From assembly GCA_965215385.1 (NCBI GenBank), contig OZ244059.1:3410001-3474000 (forward strand): a stretch of 64,000 nucleotides of DNA. The letters are read 5' to 3'. Both the position numbers and the translations under genes were made by a program. The stretch's first letter is position 1. Every line of letters starts with the position of its first letter. Below are positions 17,685-26,143 of the stretch, piece after piece. Below the pieces are notes generated by a model. It ran no database searches and had not been told where the DNA came from. It saw only the letters and a list, made by a program, of their open reading frames with translations. The DNA comes from JAPORY01 sp965215385 (GTDB taxonomy: Bacteria > Pseudomonadota > Alphaproteobacteria > Rhodobacterales > Rhodobacteraceae).

Positions 17685-18566
17685 CTACTTCTTGTTGCGA
17701 TTAGCCGTCGCGTAGGCACTAGCCTGCTGATAGTAGTTATCAAATCCTATCCGTTGACGAAGTTCGAAAAAGGTCATGTGTTCAGCGTGATCTTCACTTC
17801 GAATAGTATGCAATGCCCTTACCATTGCCTGCATTGCAGCTGCTAATAGGGATAATGGATAGGCAGCGATACTATATCCGATTTCATGCAACTCCGCATT
17901 TGGCAAGTTCGGGGTTTCACCACCGGCAACAATATTGACCATTTTCGGACCCGGTAAGTTGTTGCAGATTTCCTTCATCTCGTCGACACTTTTTACGGCT
18001 TCAACAAATAATATGTCGGCACCTATTTCTGCGAATCTTTCAGCTCGCGTTATGGCCTCAGCGAGGCCAAAATCTTGCATCGAATCGGTACGGGCAAGAA
18101 TTAACATATCAAGACCTTCAGAGCGCAACTGTTCGCGTTCATCGACGGCGGCTCGAATACGATCATAAGCTTCTTCGCGAGCAACGACTTCTTTACCTTT
18201 CGTGTGTCCGCACCGTTTAGGTGCGAGTTGATCCTCAAGCATTACCGACGCCGCACCTGCCAAGGCAAATCCACGCACAGTCCTGCGCACATTCATAGCA
18301 TTGCCATAACCAGTATCACCGTCGCCAATTAGCGGAATTGAAATAGCACTGGCGATATTTCTGGTCTGATCGATCACTTCGCCATAACTCATTAATCCTA
18401 AGTCGGGTGCGCCAATTCGACTTGCCGAGGTGGCAAACCCGGACATAAATGTGAGGGGAAAGCCTTCCTGTTCGATTAATTTGGCCGAGAGTGCATCAAA
18501 ACAACAGGGCATTGCGTGACAACAGTCTTGTTGCAGGAGAGCTAGGAGTCGTTGCGCATTATTCAT
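17685..18566 (-). CDS. isocitrate lyase/PEP mutase family carboxylic-acid lyase
   Basis: A 293-residue member of the isocitrate lyase/phosphoenolpyruvate mutase superfamily. IPLIGDGDTGYGNAMNV carries the metal-binding aspartates, and LEDQLAPKRCGHTKG carries the KRCGH motif, whose cysteine is the general acid in 2-methylisocitrate lyases and related C-C lyases. That argues against a phosphonate mutase, which lacks this cysteine. The start ATG 18566 lies eight bases past the stop of the TRAP large permease, so it is the last gene of a dctPQM operon. It may act on the imported carboxylic acid or its product, for example 2-methylisocitrate or dimethylmalate; this is inference. Confidence 0.85.
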   Translation of the reverse strand: MNNAQRLLALLQQDCCHAMPCCFDALSAKLIEQEGFPLTFMSGFATSASRIGAPDLGLMSYGEVIDQTRNIASAISIPLIGDGDTGYGNAMNVRRTVRGFALAGAASVMLEDQLAPKRCGHTKGKEVVAREEAYDRIRAAVDEREQLRSEGLDMLILARTDSMQDFGLAEAITRAERFAEIGADILFVEAVKSVDEMKEICNNLPGPKMVNIVAGGETPNLPNAELHEIGYSIAAYPLSLLAAAMQAMVRALHTIRSEDHAEHMTFFELRQRIGFDNYYQQASAYATANRNKK

Positions 18567-18574
18567 AGGAGCCA

Positions 18575-19846
18575 CTATCTGAACGGGATGTGCAGCGCGA
18601 TTTGGGGCGCGTAATACAAAATACCAACCGTCAGTAACATAAGAACTAAAAACGGCCATACCCCTCGAGCGACATCGGACAAGGTTGTCTTTGCAACGGA
18701 CTGGATAACGTACAGATTTAGACCCACTGGCGGTGTGATGAGCGCACATTCAACCATGATGACCATATAGATTCCGAACCATATCGGATCTAATCCGACG
18801 CCAATTGCCGCTGGTAGCAGCACGGGGGTCATAATTAAAATCATCGACAGGGCTTCAAACACCAAGCCCATCAGCAACAAGATAATCGATACCAAGGCGA
18901 CGAATGCCAAGGGACCGTCGATGTTCGCTGCAATGAACGCCGATATATCTTGTGGAATGCGATAAAGTGCGAGTGCCTTACCAAAAACTTTAGCTCCAGC
19001 AACGATCAAAATGATTGCGACTGTAGTAATCGCGCTTTCAAAAACGGCCGCACAAAAATCCCTCCAACTCAAAGAGTGAAGCCAGAGCGCGGTTATCGCT
19101 AATGCTGCAGCGAATCCAATCGCGGCCGCCTCGGTTGGCGTAAAGGCACCGGAATACAAGCCAACGATAATAAAAATAGCCAACACAACGGGCGGGAAAG
19201 CCTTACGTGTTGCCCGTGTTCGCTGGTGCCAACTCTGCTTTGCGACCTGCTCAAAGCTACCGATAAATTTCGCATGCAGCATAGAATAGGTGACAAATAG
19301 CAAGACAAGTAGCAGCCCAGGCCCGATTCCAGCCAAAAATAGGGCGATAATCGATTGTTCTGTTACAAAGCCGTATACAATCATTGGAATGGATGGCGGG
19401 ATCAAAATCCCCAAAGTTCCTCCCGCCGCGAGCAGTCCGTAAACGAATCGGCGATCATAGCCGCGCTTAATCATTTCTGGAATTGCAACGGTTCCAATTG
19501 TTGCGGCTGTGGCAACAGATGAGCCCGAGATGGCGGCAAATAACCCACAAGACAAAATTGTAGCAACGGCAAGACCACCAGGCCAGTGACCAACCCAGGC
19601 TTGTACCGCAGAGAAGATGTCGCGGCCGACGCCGCCTTTCAGCAAGACATTTGACATCAGGAGAAACAACGGTACTGCCAACAAAATGAAACCATCAAGC
19701 GTTGACAATATTGCTTGGGGTGCCATCAGTGGTGAGAAGCCACCGACGAGCAACATGAAGAGACCAAGTCCACCCAGCGCAAATGCTACCGGGATTCCGA
19801 TCAACAAAGAACCAAAGAGTGCTAACAGAATTGACAAAATGGTCAT
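18575..19846 (-). CDS. TRAP transporter large permease (DctM)
   Basis: A 423-residue DctM-family membrane protein with the usual chain of hydrophobic segments and the signatures CGLFAAISGSSVATAATIG, GTLGILIPPSIPMIVYG and ALITPPVGLNLYVIQSV. The start ATG 19846 overlaps the dctQ stop (ATGA), so the two are translationally coupled. It is about 30 residues shorter than the other DctM in this window (53-1426) because it lacks that protein's central insert. Confidence 0.96.
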   Translation of the reverse strand: MTILSILLALFGSLLIGIPVAFALGGLGLFMLLVGGFSPLMAPQAILSTLDGFILLAVPLFLLMSNVLLKGGVGRDIFSAVQAWVGHWPGGLAVATILSCGLFAAISGSSVATAATIGTVAIPEMIKRGYDRRFVYGLLAAGGTLGILIPPSIPMIVYGFVTEQSIIALFLAGIGPGLLLVLLFVTYSMLHAKFIGSFEQVAKQSWHQRTRATRKAFPPVVLAIFIIVGLYSGAFTPTEAAAIGFAAALAITALWLHSLSWRDFCAAVFESAITTVAIILIVAGAKVFGKALALYRIPQDISAFIAANIDGPLAFVALVSIILLLMGLVFEALSMILIMTPVLLPAAIGVGLDPIWFGIYMVIMVECALITPPVGLNLYVIQSVAKTTLSDVARGVWPFLVLMLLTVGILYYAPQIALHIPFR

Positions 19847-20337
19847 TCGTGTTGTGGCTCCAGGGATTTGTTCGTTTCCTGAAAGTTTATGATTTCGATA
19901 ATTGCTTGAAGAGTCAGCAGAAAAAAGCCAACGGGAATAGCAAGTTCTGCTATCCAAGTCGGTAGATTCAGAAGCGAGCCGGTCGTTCGTCCTCGTTCGA
20001 AACTATCGGTAAAAATTACCCAGCCCCAGAAAGTCACCAGCGCACTGAATGCGGCGACGAGACCAAGCGAAATCCAAGCGCAAAGCCGCTTGATGCGAGG
20101 CGATAATTTGTTGGTGATTGCATCGACAGTGATGTGTCGTCTGATGTGCAACAAGTAAGCCATTGCCAACATACACCCCCAGATAAGAGATAGTTGACTT
20201 AACTCGGCGGCCCAGATCGTTGGACGAATGAAGAAGTAGCGGGCGACAACTTCGTAGGTTAACATAGCGCCGGTGAAGGCGAGTAAACCTGATGCGAAGA
20301 CCGCCGCCCAGTATGAAACTAATGTAACGAACTTCAT
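19843..20337 (-). CDS. TRAP transporter small permease (DctQ)
   Basis: A 164-residue four-helix membrane protein. The second helix region carries the family motif LTYEVVARYFF followed by PTIWAAELSQLSLIWG. It pairs with DctM and supports substrate delivery by DctP. It starts 51 bases after the dctP stop and overlaps dctM by four bases. Confidence 0.93.
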   Translation of the reverse strand: MKFVTLVSYWAAVFASGLLAFTGAMLTYEVVARYFFIRPTIWAAELSQLSLIWGCMLAMAYLLHIRRHITVDAITNKLSPRIKRLCAWISLGLVAAFSALVTFWGWVIFTDSFERGRTTGSLLNLPTWIAELAIPVGFFLLTLQAIIEIINFQETNKSLEPQHE

Positions 20338-20388
20338 CGATTGAATTAATGGTCAATCAATCGAACGCTATCCATTTTGAGCGGCAAT

Positions 20389-21381
20389 CTAATTTGTCGC
20401 AACAACTTGTGCAGCGGCAATGAGGGAACGTCCGATATCGCCTGCTGCTTTGATGTAGCTGTCGTAAACTGGCTGGGCGACAGACTTCCATGCCGCTAGT
20501 TCTTCATTCGATAGTTCGACGACGTTCATGCCGTTTTCTTCAGCGGCCTTATAGGCATTTGCTTCAATCTCAGCCATTTGATTACGGACTGCAGATTGGG
20601 CAACGGATGCTGCTTTCTGAATATCAGATTGCAATTCTGCTGGTAGGCCGTTCCACCATTCTTGGTTAACGACCACAACAAATTCAATATTTGCGTGATT
20701 GGTGACGGTAATTGTGTCCATGACCTCCCAGAGTTTTCGAGATTTTACACCTGACACTCCGGTCATACCGACGTCGACCGTACCTCTTTGATAAGCAAGA
20801 TACTGTTCTGAACCAGATATCAGTGTTGGAGCTCCGCCCGCCGCGGTCACAAAGTCTCCCAATGTTTTGCCAAATACGCGGACTTTCTTTCCAACGAGAT
20901 CGGACGGTGTTCGTATCGGGGCGCCATTTGACAGCATGATCGCGCCACCGTACGCTTGCCAGAAAAGTACTATACTGCCAGTATTAGCAATTTCGGCCTC
21001 GAGTATAGTGCGAATGGGACTGTCTTCCGCTACCGCCGCACGCACTTTAGCTTCGGTGTTAAAGAGGAAGGGCATATAGAAGACATCTACTGATGGGGCA
21101 TCACCGACGTATCGAGTTAATGATGCGACTCCGGCTTCAATGGCACCGGAGCCGACAGCGGCCGGCACTTCTTTGTCCTTGTATAATTGGGCACTGTCGT
21201 AGATTTCGACATCAATTGCGCCGTTCGTGCGCTTTTCGACCTCTTGTTCAAACAGCAGTAAATTCTCACCCAAATGGCTTGTTAAGGGTAGCTGTAATGA
21301 GATCCGCATTTTTTCGGCAAGGGCTGGCGTTGCTGTACTCAATGCGAAGAGCCCCACGGCGCCTATGAAGTTTCGAAGCAT
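20389..21381 (-). CDS. TRAP transporter substrate-binding protein (DctP)
   Basis: A 330-residue periplasmic solute-binding protein. The start ATG 21381 follows GGGAGGAAAAATT; an upstream TTG would place the Shine-Dalgarno inside the gene. A signal peptide ends at TPALAEK. The DctP fold is evident: SHLGENLLLFEQEVEKRTNG, GAIEAGVASLTRY, LVGKKVRVFGKTLGDFVTAAGGAPT with the arginine that usually binds the ligand carboxylate, and FVVVVNQEWWNGLP. It is the first gene of dctPQM plus a lyase gene. Confidence 0.95.
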   Translation of the reverse strand: MLRNFIGAVGLFALSTATPALAEKMRISLQLPLTSHLGENLLLFEQEVEKRTNGAIDVEIYDSAQLYKDKEVPAAVGSGAIEAGVASLTRYVGDAPSVDVFYMPFLFNTEAKVRAAVAEDSPIRTILEAEIANTGSIVLFWQAYGGAIMLSNGAPIRTPSDLVGKKVRVFGKTLGDFVTAAGGAPTLISGSEQYLAYQRGTVDVGMTGVSGVKSRKLWEVMDTITVTNHANIEFVVVVNQEWWNGLPAELQSDIQKAASVAQSAVRNQMAEIEANAYKAAEENGMNVVELSNEELAAWKSVAQPVYDSYIKAAGDIGRSLIAAAQVVATN

Positions 21382-21542
21382 AATTTTTCCTCCCAACTAA
21401 ATCATTGTGAAATTGAATAGACGCCAATTAGTTTTAAATTAGTGAGTTTTCAATCCATAATTTTACCAAGGCCCTTTGGCACGAGCGTGGCAGTTGTGCG
21501 GGAACTCACCAGTGCCTCCACCTTGAAACAAAGATGAAACTC

Positions 21543-22024
21543 TCACTCCTTTGCGTGCAACAGCAAATAGAATCCCATCACGGGGCAAGGCGTCATTTTG
21601 ATTGCGGCGTTTGTCAGAATTGGTGTTGGATCGGCCTCACTTAGTTTTTTGATTATCCCGAACAATTGAGAAAGATGAACGGGAATTCGTAATTGCTCGA
21701 CCCCGTTTGCAACTGCACGTTGAGAAACGTCAGCCCTGCCTGCGCCGCTATATGAGCAAGGCGTGAACTGCCGGCAAAGTTCGGCACCCATACTCTGTCC
21801 TAATACCTCGTTAAATTTGAACAATCGATCCTGCTCGCCATCTGCAAGCACGGGGAAAGCAAACCCGAAGGGCACGAGTCAAACAAAAGCTTTTGGCTAC
21901 TTTGGCATAGACTTTGTCTATGCCTCCAGTCGTTTTTCAAGGCGTGAGTTTCTTGGTCGCTCTCCGTCACAACCCAAGCGGCCACGATTGCAATCACTGT
22001 TGCAATAACGCTCAACCGAAACAC
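21543..22024 (-). pseudogene. possible frameshifted exported-protein remnant
   Basis: From ATG 22024 a frame encodes a membrane or signal segment (MFRLSVIATVIAIVAAWV) and THALKNDWRHRQSLCQ, then ends at 21800. An overlapping frame from a GTG at 21875 runs 110 codons to 21543 (PFGFAFPVLADGEQD...IPVHLSQLFG). The pieces would make one protein of about 150 residues if joined by a frameshift near 21880. The order DW...C...PFG...C...L is loosely like IalB-type periplasmic proteins, but this is weak. It may instead be chance open frames. Confidence 0.25.
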
Positions 22025-22096
22025 CGCTGAAGTGTTCTATCGGAACCTCAACGACGTGAATGTCTTGGGGTGGGCAGTTGCAATCATAACAGGCAC

Positions 22097-22125
22097 AAAA
22101 AAAGAGCGCCTCCTTAGAGACGCCC
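22097..22125 (-). terminator. rho-independent terminator of glnA
   Basis: On the reverse strand GGGCGTCTC pairs with GAGGCGCTC across a four-base loop (22125-22104) and is followed by a run of T (complement of 22097-22103). It lies 22 bases past the glnA stop. Confidence 0.85.
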
Positions 22126-22147
22126 TTCAACATAAGTTGAACCTGAA

Positions 22148-23554
22148 TCAGCAGCTGTAGTACATCTGAAATTCAACTGGATGCGGCGTGTGCTCAAACA
22201 GTTCTATTTCTTCCATCTTCAGATCAATATAGCCTTCGATTTGACTGAGGGTGAATACGTCACCAGCGAGCAAGAAATCCATGTCACTCTGAAGTGCGCC
22301 AACGGCCTCTCGAAGTGAACCACATACCGTTGGGATCCCTTCAAGTTCTTCCGCCGGCAGATCGTAAAGATCCTTGTCCATGGCTTCACCGGGATCAATC
22401 TTGCTCGAGATGCCGTCGAGGCCAGCCATTAATAGTGCTGCGAAACATAGGTAAGGGTTCGCAGAGGGGTCGGGAAAGCGAGCTTCAACCCGTTTCGCTT
22501 TCGGTGACTCAGTCCACGGAATGCGGACGCAACCCGAACGATTTCGCGCCGAATAAGCACGTAACACGGGTGCCTCAAAACCCGGAATGAGGCGCTTATA
22601 GGAATTCGTACCGGGGTTCGTAAACGCGTTCAGCGTTCTTGCGTGCTTGAGAATGCCACCGATAAAATAAAGCGCTTCTTGGCTCAGGTCGGCATATTTA
22701 TCGCCCGCAAACAGCGGTTTGTCATCTTTCCAAATTGACATGTTGCAATGCATGCCCGTGCCGTTATCACCATAAATCGGTTTCGGCATAAAGGTTGCCG
22801 TCTTGCCGTAAGCTTGCGCAACATTGTGGATGACATATTTATATTTCTGCAATTCATCGGCTTGCTTGGTGAGCGGGGCAAAAATTAACCCTAGTTCGTG
22901 CTGACATGAGGCAACCTCATGGTGATGCTTGTCGACAGTCATGCCCATTTCACGCATCGTTGAGAGCATCTCAGAGCGGATGTCTTGTGCGTCATCAGTT
23001 GGCGGTACTGGGAAGTAACCACCTTTGACGCCGGGACGATGGCCGGTGTTCCCCATCTCAAATTCTGTGTCAGTGTTCCATGAACCGTCGATGGCATCCA
23101 CTTCATACGAAACCTTGTTGATAGAATTGGAGAAGCGAACACTGTCGAACAAGAAAAACTCTGCTTCTGGCCCAAAATAAGAAACATCGCCGATACCAGA
23201 TGATTGCAGATAAGATTCAGCCTTTTCCGCTGTGCCACGCGGATCTCGCTCGTAGTGTTCACCGGTATCGGGTTCGTGGACTGAACAGTGAAGGCAGAGA
23301 GTCTTTTCGGCAAAGAAGGGGTCAATATAGCCACTCTCGGTATCCGGCATGAGTTTCATGTCTGACTGGTCAATTGATTTCCAGCCCGCAATGGAGGAGC
23401 CATCAAACATGAAGCCTTCTTCGAGGAAGTCCTCGTCAACTTGATCTTGTGCCACTGTGACATGTTGAAGTTTTCCACGCGGATCAGTGAAGCGAATATC
23501 GACGTAGGCGACCTCCTCATCTGTAATCCGTCCTAAGACTGCATCCTGACTCAT
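22148..23554 (-). CDS. glnA: glutamine synthetase type I
   Basis: A 468-residue ATP-dependent enzyme forming glutamine from glutamate and ammonium, the core of nitrogen assimilation. Family marks are FMFDGSSIAGW, the ATP-binding KPIYGDNGTGMHCNMSIW, NPGTNSYKRLIPGFEAPV and the adenylylation site Tyr397 in DKDLYDLP, so GlnE control is expected. It lies 39 bases downstream of glnB on the same strand, the standard alphaproteobacterial glnBA operon, and ends at a strong terminator. AAGGAG precedes the ATG by seven bases. Confidence 0.98.
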   Translation of the reverse strand: MSQDAVLGRITDEEVAYVDIRFTDPRGKLQHVTVAQDQVDEDFLEEGFMFDGSSIAGWKSIDQSDMKLMPDTESGYIDPFFAEKTLCLHCSVHEPDTGEHYERDPRGTAEKAESYLQSSGIGDVSYFGPEAEFFLFDSVRFSNSINKVSYEVDAIDGSWNTDTEFEMGNTGHRPGVKGGYFPVPPTDDAQDIRSEMLSTMREMGMTVDKHHHEVASCQHELGLIFAPLTKQADELQKYKYVIHNVAQAYGKTATFMPKPIYGDNGTGMHCNMSIWKDDKPLFAGDKYADLSQEALYFIGGILKHARTLNAFTNPGTNSYKRLIPGFEAPVLRAYSARNRSGCVRIPWTESPKAKRVEARFPDPSANPYLCFAALLMAGLDGISSKIDPGEAMDKDLYDLPAEELEGIPTVCGSLREAVGALQSDMDFLLAGDVFTLSQIEGYIDLKMEEIELFEHTPHPVEFQMYYSC

Positions 23555-23593
23555 TCGGTGAACTCCTTAAATTCTCGAGATAAATTAGGTTAG

Positions 23594-23932
23594 TTACAGC
23601 GCGTCGGAGCCAGACTCGCCAGTCCGTATCCGTACAGCTTGCTCAATTGGCGTGACAAAAACTTTGCCGTCGCCGATCTTGTCCGTTTTAGCCGCCGCTA
23701 GAATGGCTTCGACAGCTGCATCAATCATGTCGTCTTCTAGTACGACTTCGACTTTGACTTTCGGGAGAAAATCGACAACATACTCGGCACCTCGGTAGAG
23801 TTCAGTGTGACCCTTCTGACGACCAAATCCCTTGACCTCAATCACACTTAAGCCTTGAGCACCGACATCTTGTAACGCTTCCTTGACCTCATCAAGCTTG
23901 AAGGGCTTGATAATTGCTTCGATTTTCTTCAT
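23594..23932 (-). CDS. glnB: nitrogen regulatory protein P-II
   Basis: A 112-residue P-II signal protein that senses 2-oxoglutarate, ATP/ADP and, through uridylylation, glutamine. Tyr51, the uridylylation site in the T-loop (ELYRGAEYVVDF), and the C-terminal signature KIGDGKVFVTPIEQAVRIRTGE are intact. The start ATG 23932 is five bases from AAGGAGA; longer upstream readings have no similarity. First gene of glnBA. A hairpin lies in its upstream region. Confidence 0.97.
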   Translation of the reverse strand: MKKIEAIIKPFKLDEVKEALQDVGAQGLSVIEVKGFGRQKGHTELYRGAEYVVDFLPKVKVEVVLEDDMIDAAVEAILAAAKTDKIGDGKVFVTPIEQAVRIRTGESGSDAL

Positions 23933-23993
23933 TTTTCTCTCCTTAGCCCCAATGGCAAGCCTCCCGCTAAACAATACTCGCACAAGCAAGGGA

Positions 23994-24018
23994 TTTTCTC
24001 CCACTATTGGGGAGAAAA
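23994..24018 (-). promoter_or_regulatory. inverted repeat in the glnB upstream region
   Basis: TTTTCTCCC (23994-24002) and GGGGAGAAAA (24009-24018) form a nine-base-pair inverted repeat with a six-base loop, about 62 bases upstream of the glnB start, in the 180-base region shared with the divergent nnr gene. It could be an operator or a leader hairpin. It does not fit the sigma-54 -24/-12 spacing that I tried, and no T run makes it a terminator. Confidence 0.4.
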
Positions 24019-24111
24019 GGAGTGCGCAGAAGGGAGAATTAGACATAAAATGCATAAAAACTATGCGAATTGCCTAAAGTTAAGGCAGAAATATAACTGG
24101 AGAGTCGGGCG

Positions 24112-25740
24112 TTGATTTCCATACTCACATCTAAGCAAATGCGAGATGCCGAAAATGCGGCGATCAACGGGGATGGCACCACGGGTCTCGAACTCATGGA
24201 GCGAGCAGGGAAGGGCGTCGTCGATTCAATTTTGTGTCGTTGGCCGCATTTCCGTACAAAAACCCACGGAGCCCTCGTTTTGTGTGGTCCTGGGAACAAC
24301 GGCGGCGACGGCTTTGTCGTCGCTCGTCTGTTACGACGGCGCGGGTGGGAAGTCACGGTTGTCTTGGCAGCTGAGCTTGATCAATTACCACCGGACGCAA
24401 GGATAAACTATCAACGGTGGCAGTCGCTGGGAGCGATCGTGCCGTTTTCGAGGCAATTGGGAAATGAGGCGCAGCAAGGAAAATGGCAATTAATTGTGGA
24501 CGCGCTTTTCGGCACGGGGTTGTCAAGAGGAATTTCGTTACCGCTCGAATCTTTTATTGGCGGCGAAGGTGCTGCGCAACATAAGCTGGTCAGCATTGAT
24601 ATTGCCTCGGGGTTATGTGCGGATAGTGGTCGAGTTCTCGTATCGCCATCAGGCCAGAAACAAGTCCTTGGCCCAGCGGACCTGACGGTGACTTTTCATC
24701 GCGCCAAGACGGGTCACGTACTTGCTGATGGACCACATTTTTCTGGAGAATTGGAAATCGTTGATATTGGCTTGCCGGCACTGACGGTTTCGCAGGCACC
24801 GAGAGTTCGTGCAGCGGAGATTGGCGCGGGTTGGGCGAAAGCCGGTAAGTCTGCTGATCCGTTCTTGAGCAAGGGTTCTTTGAACAAGTATCACTTTGGT
24901 CACGCGCTGATTTTGGCTGGCCAGTGGGGGCGTGGCGGTGCCGCACGGCTCGCGGCCCGAGCAGCGTTGCGTATTGGGGCGGGCTTAGTGTCAATCGGTT
25001 GTCAGAAAATTGCCTTTTCGGAACACTTGGCGAAACCTGACGCGGTGATGTTGGCAAAGATTGATAATTCCGACGATCTTTCGAAATTGTTGGCGGATAA
25101 GAGGTATACGGCCCTGTGTCTCGGTCCGAATTTGGGTTTGAGTAGAGCGAGGGATCTCGTACCAGCAGTCCTTGCTAGCGGTCGACCGACAATTCTTGAT
25201 GCTGATGCGCTCACGGCCTTTGTTCAAAGTCCACAGGAACTTTTCTCGTTGTTGCACAGGCAATGCGTTTTGACCCCGCACGGCGGTGAATTCAAAAGAA
25301 TTTTCCCTGATATCCACGAGAAGCTATTCGAAGATGCGGAATCTGGCCCCGCATATTCAAAGGTGCAGGCAACAATCGCGGCATCGGAACGGGCGGGGGC
25401 TACGGTTTTATTTAAAGGGGCCGATACCGTGATTGCGAGTGAAGGTAAGGATACGGTCATTAGTCCGGCGAGTTACGGACGAGCTGTGCCTTGGCTGGCA
25501 ACGGCTGGTGCCGGAGATGTGCTTGCTGGCTTTATTTGCGGGTTGATGGCGAGGGGTTTTTCACCGCCTGACGCGGCGGAACACGCTGCTTGGCTGCACG
25601 TCGAATGCGCTCGCTCCTTTGGCCCTGGATTGATTGCCGACGACCTACCTGACGAATTGCCAAAGGTTTTTCAGAGCGTTTTGACGTTGAATTCCCCAAC
25701 CGACGACCGCAGGCCTGCAGACGCAAGTCGATGGGTTTAA
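24112..25740 (+). CDS. nnr: bifunctional NAD(P)H-hydrate epimerase/dehydratase
   Basis: A 542-residue fusion that repairs hydrated NADH and NADPH. The N-terminal YjeF-type epimerase domain (residues about 1-220) shows VLCGPGNNGGDGFVVARLL and VDALFGTGLSR. The C-terminal ribokinase-like dehydratase (about 240-530) shows SKGSLNKYHFGHALILAG, ILDADALTAF, LTPHGGEF and ATAGAGDVLAGFICG. The TTG start after GGAGAG is supported because the next residues (ISILTSKQMRDAENAAI) are the conserved N-terminus. Divergent from glnBA, as often in alphaproteobacteria. Confidence 0.96.
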   Translation: MISILTSKQMRDAENAAINGDGTTGLELMERAGKGVVDSILCRWPHFRTKTHGALVLCGPGNNGGDGFVVARLLRRRGWEVTVVLAAELDQLPPDARINYQRWQSLGAIVPFSRQLGNEAQQGKWQLIVDALFGTGLSRGISLPLESFIGGEGAAQHKLVSIDIASGLCADSGRVLVSPSGQKQVLGPADLTVTFHRAKTGHVLADGPHFSGELEIVDIGLPALTVSQAPRVRAAEIGAGWAKAGKSADPFLSKGSLNKYHFGHALILAGQWGRGGAARLAARAALRIGAGLVSIGCQKIAFSEHLAKPDAVMLAKIDNSDDLSKLLADKRYTALCLGPNLGLSRARDLVPAVLASGRPTILDADALTAFVQSPQELFSLLHRQCVLTPHGGEFKRIFPDIHEKLFEDAESGPAYSKVQATIAASERAGATVLFKGADTVIASEGKDTVISPASYGRAVPWLATAGAGDVLAGFICGLMARGFSPPDAAEHAAWLHVECARSFGPGLIADDLPDELPKVFQSVLTLNSPTDDRRPADASRWV

Positions 25741-25974
25741 AGGGGGAGTACAGACATCAGCTCAGTTAAATTGTCCGATGATTTGGAGATAAGTCAAACG
25801 CTCCAAAAATATTTCTGAAGCGGACAGTTGCGACCGAAAACATTCACTAGGTATAGCGAGAGTTATCCTGGCACCGCGTTTGCCGTCGATTATCGGAGCG
25901 ATGAGATTTTCTCTCGCATTATCGAAACAACTTTGATACGTTCTTCGACGCGCTTAGCTGTTGAGTGCGTACGT

Positions 25975-26059
25975 GCGGGTGTGGCGAAATTGGTAGACGC
26001 ACCAGATTTAGGTTCTGGCGCCGTGAGGCGTGGGGGTTCAAGTCCCTCCACCCGCACCA
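25975..26059 (+). tRNA. tRNA-Leu (anticodon TAG)
   Basis: A class II tRNA: acceptor GCGGGTG/CACCCGC, anticodon stem CCAGA/TCTGG with loop TTTAGGT (anticodon TAG), a long variable arm (CGCCGTGAGGCGT), T-loop TTCAAGT and encoded CCA at 26057-26059. Confidence 0.97.
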
Positions 26060-26143
26060 ATCGTATGATCGGTCGACAGTATTCGTTACAGTTCGAGCCG
26101 CGGTGAAACCAACTCCGTCCCAATAGGTCTTGACCGTAGTGGC

